The notes under the pieces are model-generated. The model made no database searches. It saw nothing but the letters and a program-made list of their open reading frames with translations, and was not told the DNA's origin. Made by a program: the position numbers and the translations under genes. From contig JAXJWW010000006.1 of NCBI GenBank assembly GCA_036307825.1, positions 1-11,529 on the forward strand: DNA of 11,529 nt, in the 5' to 3' direction. The stretch is from RGIG9060 sp036307825 (lineage in GTDB: Bacteria > Spirochaetota > Spirochaetia > Treponematales > Treponemataceae). This document shows positions 1 to 4,733 of this stretch, in pieces (within the stretch, counting starts at the first letter, position 1; the number at the start of each line of letters is the position of its first letter).

Positions 1-1
1 A

Positions 2-127
2 AGTGAAGAAATTGTTTCAAAAATCCCAAATGCAAAACTAAAAACTTACGAAGAATACGGCCACGCCCTTTACGAAGAAGCCAAAGATTTTAACAATGTG
101 GTGTATGAGTTTTGTTGTGGGGAATAA
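2..127 (+). CDS. alpha/beta hydrolase, C-terminal fragment (cut by window edge)
   Basis: Only the last 41 codons lie in the window; the frame is open from the left edge to a TAA at 125-127. The peptide contains GHALYEEAKDFN and ends VVYEFCCGE. A Gly-His-Ala/Ser followed by an acidic helix and a final amphipathic helix is the usual ending of alpha/beta hydrolases, with this His as the catalytic-triad histidine. That is family knowledge applied to a short tail, and substrate cannot be inferred. The gene converges on the LysR gene, and a 13-bp hairpin lies between the two stop codons. Confidence 0.6.
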   Translation, partial: SEEIVSKIPNAKLKTYEEYGHALYEEAKDFNNVVYEFCCGE

Positions 128-155
128 GTTTCAATTCGCCGTTCTTGTATCCTAG

Positions 156-188
156 CGATAAATCTAAAATACAACTTTAGATTTATCG
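156..188. terminator. 13-bp hairpin between convergent genes
   Basis: Arms CGATAAATCTAAA (156-168) and TTTAGATTTATCG (176-188) are perfect inverted repeats around a 7-base loop. It sits between the convergent stop codons of the hydrolase and the LysR gene, where a shared bidirectional terminator is expected. Neither side has a clear T-run, so it is not a textbook intrinsic terminator. Confidence 0.45.
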
Positions 189-210
189 TTGAGAGTTGAC
201 CCTACAAATC

Positions 211-1107
211 TTACAAAATCCTTCCTTTCCCAAACTCATTTTTTTCTTTTTCAATAAAATCAATTAAGAAATTGTAGAACTTTTTAGTTTTTTGGTCGTC
301 GGTTTTGTTGTTTTTGTATGTTACCAAAATGTCTCTTGTGCAGTTTGTATTTGCAATCTTTAGAAGTTTTACATTTTTGGTATCAATTTGTTCCCATGAA
401 AATGATGGCCAAAAACCAATCCCAATATTTGCCGAAATCATATTTTTTACAGCAATTGGACTATCACTTTCAAAAACGATATTTGGATGAATATGTTCTT
501 TTTTGCAAAATTTGTCGCAAATTGCTCTAAAATGTTTTGCTCCAGAAAGTGATATAAAATCTTCTTTTTTTACTTCTTCCAGCGATATTTCATTTATGTT
601 TTGAAATCTTTCATTGTTTGGCACAATCAAAAAAATCTCTTCATTGCAGACAAAAACTTCATCTTGATTTTGTAAAGATTGATTGTAGAAAAGTTTTGTA
701 GTAACAACAATATCACATAAATCATCTGTTTCGTTCTGACTAACTTGAAAATGCACTTCATCATCAATTTTTTTATATTCGATAATTGCCCGAGTAACCA
801 AACTAGAAGCTGCTAAAACATTTAAATGAATTGTGGCGTTTTCCATTTTTGCCATAGTTTGAAGTTGTTCTGGTAGATCAAAAATTCCTGTTAAAAATGG
901 TTTTAGTTTTTCGTAAAAATACCTTCCGTATTCTGTTAAAACAATATTTCGGCCTTTCATCCCAAAAAGTGGAACTTCCAATTCTTTTTCCAATCTGTGA
1001 ATAGTCTGAGTTAGGGCAGGTTGTGCAATGTGCAATTCTTCTGAAGCTCGAGTGATGTGTTGAAGTTCTGCAACTTTTAAAAAATATTTTAATTGTGTTA
1101 ATTCCAT
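211..1107 (-). CDS. LysR-family transcriptional regulator
   Basis: This is a 298-residue protein of normal LysR length. Residues 1-60 form the winged helix-turn-helix: it opens MELTQLKYFLKVAE, followed by a recognition helix with IAQPALTQTIHRLEKELEVPLF and then LTEYGRYFY, all hallmark LysR positions. Residues from about 90 to the end form the periplasmic-binding-protein-like effector domain, including a strand reading DIVVTTKLF and the segment ENISANIGIGFWP-like around residues 225-235. It is transcribed away from the PQ-loop gene at 1239 across a 131-bp gap, the classical arrangement in which a LysR protein controls its divergent neighbour and itself. The ligand cannot be told. No strong Shine-Dalgarno lies next to the ATG; an AGAGGA lies about 18 bases upstream. 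Confidence 0.93.
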   Translation of the reverse strand: MELTQLKYFLKVAELQHITRASEELHIAQPALTQTIHRLEKELEVPLFGMKGRNIVLTEYGRYFYEKLKPFLTGIFDLPEQLQTMAKMENATIHLNVLAASSLVTRAIIEYKKIDDEVHFQVSQNETDDLCDIVVTTKLFYNQSLQNQDEVFVCNEEIFLIVPNNERFQNINEISLEEVKKEDFISLSGAKHFRAICDKFCKKEHIHPNIVFESDSPIAVKNMISANIGIGFWPSFSWEQIDTKNVKLLKIANTNCTRDILVTYKNNKTDDQKTKKFYNFLIDFIEKEKNEFGKGRIL

Positions 1108-1138
1108 AATATTAAAGTTATAAATCCTCTTTTAATCT

Positions 1139-1186
1139 ATAATGTAAAATGTATTAAAACTATTGTAATAATATATTATACATTAT
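1139..1186. promoter_or_regulatory. divergent promoter region with inverted repeat, possible LysR operator
   Basis: The 131-bp gap between the lysR-type gene and the PQ-loop gene is almost pure AT. It holds an 8-bp inverted repeat, ATAATGTA (1139-1146) and TACATTAT (1179-1186), with the palindromic run TAATATATTA between the arms. LysR proteins bind dyads in such gaps, so this is a candidate operator. In DNA this AT-rich an 8-bp dyad can arise by chance. Confidence 0.35.
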
Positions 1187-1238
1187 TTATCTTTTTGTAT
1201 ATAGTTTTCTCAATAAAACACAAACAAGAGGAAAAACT

Positions 1239-1511
1239 ATGAACAACTTTTTAGAAGCAACAATGCTAGTTTGTTTTGGATTATCTTGGCCAATATCCTT
1301 GATAAAAAACATAAAAGCTCATTCGGCCAAAAATATGAGTTTTAGATTTACTGCTTTAATTATTTTGGGATATTTAGCTGGAATAAGTGCAAAATTGATG
1401 AGCGGAACAATGAATTATGTGCTAATAATTTACATTATCAATTTAGTTGTGGTGTGTATGAATTTAGTTGTTTATTTTGTAAATAAAAGTTATGACAAAA
1501 AATTGATGTAA
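1239..1511 (+). CDS. SemiSWEET/PQ-loop family small membrane protein
   Basis: This 90-residue, very hydrophobic protein has three predicted membrane segments (about residues 5-22, 36-56 and 60-82). Between the first two lies SWPISLIKNIKAHSAKNMSF, matching the PQ-loop signature of SemiSWEET-type transporters (a Pro in the first helix, a basic loop, then a Ser-rich helix start); here the usual PQ is PI. SemiSWEETs are half-transporters of about 85-100 residues that dimerise to carry sugars across the inner membrane, and this length fits. The start is supported by AGAGGA six bases before the ATG. It is divergent from the LysR gene, which probably regulates it, and the next gene follows after 58 bp and is probably cotranscribed. 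The substrate is unknown. Confidence 0.75.
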   Translation: MNNFLEATMLVCFGLSWPISLIKNIKAHSAKNMSFRFTALIILGYLAGISAKLMSGTMNYVLIIYIINLVVVCMNLVVYFVNKSYDKKLM

Positions 1512-1569
1512 ATCAATATAAGTTAAGGGATTATATAATCTTTGTTCTAGAAAATTAATTGGAGGAAAC

Positions 1570-2094
1570 ATGAAAGAGATTAAAGAAATTAAAGAATTAA
1601 AGCAAAATCTCAAATTGGGACAAATTGTATTTTTGGGTTCAACAAAACTTGCAAATATGGATTTGTATGATTATTTGAGAGATACAACTTCATTTTCAAT
1701 TTATAATGAAAGTGTGCAAAAATTAAAAATTGAAGATGTGGAAAAATGTGTGGAAATGATTTCCAATTTACAGCCTTCAAAACTTTTTATTTCTATAGGT
1801 GAAGAAGAAATTAAAAATGAAAAATTAGATATTGATGATTTTATTTCTAAATATGAATGGTTTTTATATAAAATAAATCAAAATTGTAAAAATTGCACTT
1901 TGTATATCATTTCGTTAAATGAAGAAAATGATATTGCAAAAAAAGTAAATAAACGATTACAAAAACTTTCTGAAGAATGTGGTTGCCGATTTATTAAATT
2001 GATAGGAAATTCAATTTGTGATTTTATTTCAACAATAAAAGTATATTTAAGAAAGTTTCCAATCAATTTTGTAGAAGCAATGAGATATAGTTAG
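1570..2094 (+). CDS. SGNH/GDSL-hydrolase-like protein, apparently without the catalytic motifs
   Basis: This is a 174-residue protein with a strong GGAGGA Shine-Dalgarno four bases before the ATG. After a Lys/Glu-rich start it follows the SGNH outline: block I reads IVFLGST near residues 19-25 where active members have GDS; then LQPSKLFISIGEEEI resembles the central strand ending in G-x-N-D; then a helix and CTLYIISLNEEN resembles the strand before the asparagine-rich segment; then CRFIKL. The serine of block I is replaced by threonine and the G-x-N-D is replaced by GEEE, so hydrolase activity looks lost. Family membership is inferred from the order of strands and motifs only. It probably shares an operon with the PQ-loop gene. 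The stop codon is immediately followed by repeat copy 1. Confidence 0.5.
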   Translation: MKEIKEIKELKQNLKLGQIVFLGSTKLANMDLYDYLRDTTSFSIYNESVQKLKIEDVEKCVEMISNLQPSKLFISIGEEEIKNEKLDIDDFISKYEWFLYKINQNCKNCTLYIISLNEENDIAKKVNKRLQKLSEECGCRFIKLIGNSICDFISTIKVYLRKFPINFVEAMRYS

Positions 2095-2130
2095 GTTGTA
2101 TCACCTCCCGAAAAGGTCAGGTCGTTTTAG
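2095..2130 (+). repeat. palindromic repeat, copy 1
   Basis: This is a 36-bp copy of the island repeat. It begins GTTGTATC, has left arm ACCTCCCG, loop AAAA, right arm GGTCAGGT, and ends CGTTTTAG. The right arm has decayed relative to copy 5, so only the outer ACCT/AGGT pairs remain. It starts the base after the stop codon of the SGNH-like gene, and the frame of the downstream fragment runs through it. Confidence 0.9.
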
Positions 2131-2808
2131 TTAATTTTTCTGGTGTAAAAGAAGCAAGCCGTCATAATATATTTCAAAAAGGACATATTGAAGGTATTTT
2201 TAATATTCCTGAAATTATAGAAGCCGCTATATATTGGAAAAGAAAAAAATGAAGACAATAGAAAACCAAATTTAACAAACTTTTATTACTATGGGCTTGA
2301 AATAAAACTTGATAATGAAGATTATACTGCAAAGATTATTTTTACAGAAAATAAAGAAGGTGAAATATATTATGACCAAAGTTTATCAACTATTGAAAAA
2401 GGTCGTTTTGTAGACATTATTCAAAAAAATAACCTCGAAACAGTTCTTCCGCACATACAAGGGCGGGATAGTTCCGAGGTTTCTGAGGTTCTTAACCCGT
2501 TATTATCGCAGGAGAACCTCAACTACTATCAAGATAAACGCCTTATTAGAATTTGTCAAGTTCCTCAAATGCCGTATCTTGAAAATGATATTGTTACAGG
2601 AATATGGAAACCTACAAAGGAAACTGTTGAAGCTGTAAAAAAAGGAACATTGTTTATAGAAAAAGTTGGTCAGAAATATGTAATGAATGACTTTATTAAG
2701 AAGGATGGTTTAAAAAATATTGAGGAAGTCCAAGGCTTCCCCATTGTGGAACTCTGTTGTATCACCTTCCGAAAACGGGAGGTGATTTTAGAGAAAAAGG
2801 AAATTTGA
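2131..2808 (+). pseudogene. phage/polymorphic-toxin-like protein fragment, frameshifted, no N-terminus
   Basis: There is no start codon; the frame is open from 2091 through repeat copy 1. The first part contains FSGVKEASRHNIFQKGH and IPEIIEAAIYW. It then hits a stop at 2250-2252 because of an A7 run at 2243-2249; with one A fewer it continues as FYYYGLEIKLDNEDYTAKII and GEIYYDQSLSTIEKG. This resembles the small beta-rich domains (LPD3-type) found in large polyvalent proteins of phages and in MuF toxins; that match is tentative. Next come YYQDKRLIRICQVPQMPYLE (repeated downstream at 2894) and a lysine-rich tail ending GFPIVEL, where repeat copy 2 begins and is translated to a TGA at 2806-2808. 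It is a relic with both ends replaced. The ATG at 2569 has no convincing ribosome binding site, so I do not treat 2569-2808 as a separate gene. Confidence 0.55.
2756..2791 (+). repeat. palindromic repeat, copy 2
   Basis: This 36-bp copy starts GTTGTATC and ends GATTTTAG instead of CGTTTTAG. The changed bases lengthen the stem: ATCACCTTCCG pairs with CGGGAGGTGAT over 11 positions with one T-G wobble, around an AAAA loop. It lies inside the 3' end of the frameshifted fragment. Confidence 0.88.
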
Positions 2809-2813
2809 TTAAG

Positions 2814-2851
2814 ATGATAAAAAATAAGTCCATTGTAAGCAACAATGGACT
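2814..2851 (-). terminator. intrinsic terminator on the minus strand
   Basis: Arms AGTCCATTGT (2827-2836) and ACAATGGACT (2842-2851) form a perfect 10-bp stem with a 5-base loop. On the minus strand it is followed by TTATTTTTTAT, giving an intrinsic terminator. No intact minus-strand gene precedes it, so what it once ended is unknown. It lies about 30 bp beyond repeat copy 2, mirroring the terminators beyond copies 3 and 4. Confidence 0.6.
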
Positions 2852-2893
2852 AGATGTTGGCCATTTAACCTCGTAAATACCAAGGATAGCCCC

Positions 2894-3034
2894 AACATTT
2901 ATTATGATAAAAGACTTATACGAATCTGTCAAGTTCCACAATTACCATACCTTGAGTTGTATCATCTTCCGAAAAGGTCAGGTCGTTTTAGTCTAAAAAA
3001 TCGAAGTAATGAAAAATTTAATATTAGTAAATAA
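2894..3034 (+). pseudogene. second, truncated copy of the CQVPQ region
   Basis: The frame from 2894 reads NIYYDKRLIRICQVPQLPYL, nearly the same peptide as YYQDKRLIRICQVPQMPYLE at 2524-2583, but the codons differ at many third positions. This is therefore an old paralogue, not a recent duplication. Similarity stops exactly where repeat copy 3 begins (2956); after that the frame reads the repeat as LYHLPKRSGRFS and ends at a TAA at 3032-3034. There is no start codon or ribosome binding site. I regard it as a relic. Confidence 0.55.
2956..2991 (+). repeat. palindromic repeat, copy 3
   Basis: This 36-bp copy begins GTTGTATC, with left arm ATCTTCCG, loop AAAA, right arm GGTCAGGT and end CGTTTTAG. 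It shares the decayed GGTCAGGT arm with copy 1, so the two form a subfamily. It interrupts the duplicated CQVPQ fragment. Confidence 0.88.
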
Positions 3035-3061
3035 AAAAAACAGCCCCGTAAGTTCGGAGCT
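3033..3061 (-). terminator. small-RNA terminator (first copy of a duplicated terminator)
   Basis: Plus-strand order is A8, C, AGCCCCG (3042-3048), TAAGTT, CGGAGCT (3055-3061). Read on the minus strand this is a GC-rich stem of seven pairs including one U-G, followed by G and eight T. The same 29-base layout recurs at 3337-3365. Confidence 0.8.
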
Positions 3062-3103
3062 GAATAGGCTGCCCAGTCCCGATTGGTTACGGGTGACTCG
3101 ACA
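3033..3103 (-). ncRNA. candidate small RNA, about 70 nt, with its own promoter and terminator
   Basis: On the minus strand a near-consensus promoter predicts a start near 3103. The next ~40 bases can fold into a hairpin with CCCG and CGGG arms, extended by AGT pairing with ACT across a small bulge. Then comes an intrinsic terminator: AGCTCCG and CGGGGCT arms (one U-G pair) with loop AACTTA, followed by eight T. No start codon with a ribosome binding site lies within it, so a noncoding RNA is the simplest reading. I do not recognise the family. It could be a trans-acting CRISPR-type RNA given its neighbours, but I see no clear stretch complementary to the repeat. Confidence 0.55.
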
Positions 3104-3109
3104 CTAACA

Positions 3110-3137
3110 ACTATAACACAAAAAAAATATTTGTCAA
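3110..3137 (-). promoter_or_regulatory. sigma-70 promoter of the candidate small RNA
   Basis: On the minus strand the -35 box is TTGACA (3137-3132, consensus) and the -10 box is TATAGT (3115-3110, five of six), with a 16-bp spacer rich in T. The predicted start is near 3103. It begins just after the stop codon of the tail fragment at 3141, so this is a dedicated promoter and not read-through. Confidence 0.7.
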
Positions 3138-3140
3138 TAA

Positions 3141-3248
3141 TTAGTTATTAAAATCTTTTAAGTTCCACTTGTGTATTTTATTGTTTATAAATACATAAAC
3201 AATTCCTTCTGTTATTCCTTTCCCTTTGAGTTCTCCGTTTATTTTTTT
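3141..3248 (-). pseudogene. C-terminal tail of an unidentified protein
   Basis: On the minus strand, 35 codons run from the edge of repeat copy 4 to a TAA. The peptide contains GELKGKGITEGIVYVFINNK and ends HKWNLKDFNN. The frame is closed by a TGA within the repeat, so no start exists. It looks like the compact beta-rich end of a secreted or toxin-type protein cut off precisely at the repeat, but I do not recognise the family. Confidence 0.4.
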
Positions 3249-3283
3249 GTTGTATCACCTTCCGAAAAGGAAGGTCGTTTTAG
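3249..3283 (+). repeat. palindromic repeat, copy 4
   Basis: This 35-bp copy starts GTTGTATC and ends CGTTTTAG. Arms ACCTTCC and GGAAGGT pair perfectly over seven positions around GAAAA. Compared with copy 5 both arms changed together (C-G to T-A), a compensatory change that keeps the stem. Confidence 0.9.
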
Positions 3284-3287
3284 TCAT
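3255..3287 (-). CDS. ten-codon frame (MTKTTFLFGR) starting at the edge of repeat copy 4
   Basis: On the minus strand a good promoter (3335-3307) is followed by AAGGGGA, six bases and then ATG at 3287-3285. The frame enters the repeat hairpin at once and stops after ten codons at a TGA inside it. It may be the 5' end of a gene replaced by the repeat, or a leader peptide whose translation competes with the hairpin. Nothing else identifies it. Confidence 0.35.
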   Translation of the reverse strand: MTKTTFLFGR

Positions 3288-3306
3288 AGAATCCCCTTTT
3301 GTCTAT

Positions 3307-3335
3307 ATTATAAATTATCTAAAAAAATCTGTAAA
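3307..3335 (-). promoter_or_regulatory. sigma-70 promoter reading into repeat copy 4
   Basis: On the minus strand TTTACA (3335-3330) and TATAAT (3312-3307) are separated by exactly 17 bp. It begins one or two bases after the T-run of the terminator at 3337-3365, so it starts a new transcript that would run through copy 4 into the tail fragment at 3141-3248. Confidence 0.6.
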
Positions 3336-3336
3336 C

Positions 3337-3365
3337 AAAAAAAACAGCCCCGTAAGTTCGGGGCT
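3337..3365 (-). terminator. intrinsic terminator of the DUF4926-like gene (second copy)
   Basis: Read on the minus strand: arms AGCCCCG and CGGGGCT with a 6-base loop, then G and eight T; the stem is perfect. It lies nine bases beyond the TAA of the 58-residue gene and repeats the layout at 3033-3061. Confidence 0.85.
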
Positions 3366-3373
3366 TGGTTGGT

Positions 3374-3550
3374 TTATGCAGATTTACTTTTCCATACAAT
3401 TTTTTGTATGTCATCAAATCTAACATCTTTCAAAGAAAACTTGTCATCTTTATAAATTTCAACAAGGTAGTTTTCTTCACTAAAATTTTCTATAACTGTG
3501 GCTTCTTCATTTGTCTTTAATAAGGCAATATCTAAAACATTTACCTTCAT
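3374..3550 (-). CDS. 58-residue DUF4926-like protein, possible immunity partner
   Basis: On the minus strand the peptide opens MKVNVLDIALLKTNEEATVI and ends DDIQKIVWKSKSA. A consensus AGGAGGA (3559-3565) lies eight bases before the ATG, and an intrinsic terminator follows, so it looks intact. The opening (a hydrophobic strand reading VLDIALL, then an acidic turn and a Val-Ile strand) resembles small DUF4926 beta-barrel proteins. From memory those are often encoded just after DUF6883 proteins, and here a DUF6883-like tail ends 39 bases upstream. An immunity or antitoxin role for this pair is inference. The family match is tentative because the protein is short. Confidence 0.6.
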   Translation of the reverse strand: MKVNVLDIALLKTNEEATVIENFSEENYLVEIYKDDKFSLKDVRFDDIQKIVWKSKSA

Positions 3551-3589
3551 TGCAAGTTTCCTCCTACAAAATATATATTGTGGTAAGTC

Positions 3590-3658
3590 TTAATCTCTTA
3601 TTATCATCTTCATCCAAGCTGTAAGAACATTTGCTGTTTTACCACTCGGTCCTGTTAA
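3590..3658 (-). pseudogene. DUF6883-like C-terminal tail, truncated by repeat copy 5
   Basis: From the edge of copy 5 the minus strand reads LTGPSGKTANVLTAWMKMII, then RD and a TAA. The core G-x-x-x-x-V-x-T-A-W is the final strand pair of DUF6883 and related toxin-like domains. The N-terminal part is gone; the frame meets a TGA in the repeat. It precedes the DUF4926-like gene, so this segment looks like the displaced end of a toxin-immunity pair. Confidence 0.45.
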
Positions 3659-3694
3659 GTTGTATCACCTCCCGAAAACGGGAGGTCGTTTTAG
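3659..3694 (+). repeat. palindromic repeat, copy 5 (best formed)
   Basis: This 36-bp copy has start GTTGTATC, arms ACCTCCCG and CGGGAGGT perfectly paired over eight positions, an AAAA loop, and end CGTTTTAG. Read on the minus strand it ends GATACAAC. It lies 12 bases beyond the stop of the cas1/cas2-like relic and abuts the DUF6883-like tail on the other side. Confidence 0.92.
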
Positions 3695-3706
3695 TTCTAC
3701 ATATTT

Positions 3707-3913
3707 TTATAGTGTAACTAAATCTTTGGCACCAACATGGTACTCTTGTAAGTCTACTACTTCTTGACTCAAAACGCAAGAAGAAAATTGGTTTTCTGTT
3801 AAAATGAACATTCTTACGCATCCAGTTTTGGGTAAAAACTCTTTGATTCTGTTTTGATGCTTCATAACATGAACTTCACTGGGGTTTGTGATTTCAACAA
3901 TTCTGTATGCCAT
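3707..3913 (-). pseudogene. Cas1 N-terminus fused in frame to Cas2 C-terminus
   Basis: This is a 68-codon minus-strand frame. Residues 1-20, MAYRIVEITNPSEVHVMKHQ, match the opening of Cas1 proteins of type II-like systems (an aromatic-R-x-V strand, then a Pro and a short strand ending in Gln). Residues from about 21 on, with FLPKTGCVRMFILTENQFSS and ending GAKDLVTL, match the C-terminal half of Cas2: the lysine-proline-x-x-G turn, the long strand, and the T-E-x-Q-F motif. The middle of Cas1 (all catalytic residues) and the first half of Cas2 are missing, as expected if one deletion joined the two adjacent genes in frame. AAGGA lies close before the ATG. The product cannot be an active integrase. 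Assignments are from memory of the families; the Cas2 part is the more convincing. Confidence 0.55.
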
Positions 3914-4054
3914 AATGTCCTTAAAAATCATTTTAAACTTCTTCTGTTGAAAATTAAATAAACTCGTAGTTTAAAACTATTTTTTATGTATACTGTATTT
4001 ATAGAAGAAATTAAAAATCAGGTTGAGTAGGAAAAGGAAAAGACAGATAAAGAA

Positions 4055-4610
4055 ATGCAACAGAAAATCTTAAATATTTGTAAAGAATCTACAGAAAAAA
4101 ATCCAATTGTGATTTTTAATCGGATTGTAAAAAACGAAGATATTTCTATACCAATGCACGGGCCAATTCATCATGTTGTTGATGGAGCTGCTTTTTTGAC
4201 CGCCTTTCTTAATGCTGGTGGAAAAATCAATTTGGAAGAAAGTTTTTGGGAATTGTGCAATCGAGCAGAAAAAAATGCCCGGTGGAATGTGTGGTCATTG
4301 GGGAGTTTGTGGAGCTATTACTTCTGTTGGAGCTGCTTTATCAATTATAAAAAAATCCGGGCCTCTTTCTGAATTTGATTGGGGAAATCACATTTTGTAT
4401 TCAAGCAAGGCATTGGAAAAACTTGGAACAGTTGGCGGCCCTCGTTGTTGTAAAAGAAATGGATATTTAGCTTTGGACGCTGCAATTGATTTTGTAAACG
4501 AAAACAAAAATCACTTTGGAATTGTTCTTGAAAAAGATAAAATTGAATGTAGTTTTTCTGCTAGAAATCAGCAGTGCATAAAAGAACGCTGTCCATTTGC
4601 AACTAGATGA
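4055..4610 (+). pseudogene. DUF5714 (cysteine-rich) protein, frameshifted
   Basis: The first frame reads from MQQKILNICKES to NRAEK (about 73 codons) and includes ISIPMHGPIHHVV. After an A7 run at 4269-4275 the protein continues in the next frame as MPGGMCGHWGVCGAITSVGA, then GGPRCCKRNGYLALDAAI and a final CIKERCPFATR. These are the ordered landmarks of DUF5714: a His-Gly-Pro-x-His-His site, a Gly-rich Cys pair, GGPRCCKR, and a terminal C-x-x-x-x-CPF. One A fewer joins the frames into about 184 residues, close to full length. Many conserved Cys and His suggest metal or cluster binding; the function is not known to me. An AGGAAAAGG lies 20-30 bases before the ATG. It may be a true mutation, slippage-dependent expression, or a sequencing error. 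Confidence 0.7.
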
Positions 4611-4683
4611 TCCCACCGGAAAAAGCGACGAAGAGTTTATCAAAGTAATCAATATAATAGAAGAAAAAGTTAAATCTTTGTAA
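4606..4683 (+). pseudogene. ArsC-type arsenate reductase, C-terminal tail
   Basis: Overlapping the last codons of the DUF5714 gene in another frame is DDPTGKSDEEFIKVINIIEE, followed by KVKSL and a TAA. The D-P-x-x-G-x-x-x-E-x-F pattern followed by an amphipathic helix is how thioredoxin-linked arsenate reductases (low-molecular-weight phosphatase fold) end. Only 25 codons remain, with no start and no catalytic cysteine loop. It implies a deletion that joined the end of an arsC-like gene to the DUF5714 gene. Confidence 0.45.
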
Positions 4684-4733
4684 ACTTTAGTTCCTTAGAT
4701 AAAAGAAATTCTTTGTGATTGAGTTTTATTTTT

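Noticed and set aside
2569..2808. A separate 79-residue gene starting at the ATG at 2569
   Set aside because: The frame is open far upstream with coherent protein similarity, and no ribosome site precedes this ATG; it is the 3' part of the larger broken gene.
3033..3103. Naming the small RNA a tracrRNA
   Set aside because: I could not find a convincing stretch complementary to the 36-bp repeat, and no cas9 is present in the window.
3171..3455. Plus-strand open frames across repeat copy 4 (3171-3455 and 3226-3423)
   Set aside because: They run antisense to the DUF4926-like gene and its terminator, contain the repeat, and lack ribosome sites; they are chance frames.
2095..3694. The five repeats as an ordinary CRISPR array
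   Set aside because: Spacing is 164-625 bp instead of about 25-40 bp, and the spaces contain genes, terminators and a promoter, not uniform spacers.
2095..3694. The five repeats as integron attC sites with gene cassettes
   Set aside because: Cassette-like spacing is tempting, but the ends (GTTGTATC and CGTTTTAG) are not the inverted R''/R' pair that attC requires, and no integrase gene is in the window.
2095..3694. The repeats as plain intrinsic terminators
   Set aside because: The conserved unit includes eight fixed bases before the stem, the T-run is only four long, and three segments already contain proper terminators elsewhere.
3639..3821. Minus-strand open frame across repeat copy 5
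   Set aside because: It overlaps the better supported cas1/cas2-like frame out of phase and only looks coding because the repeat is open in that frame.
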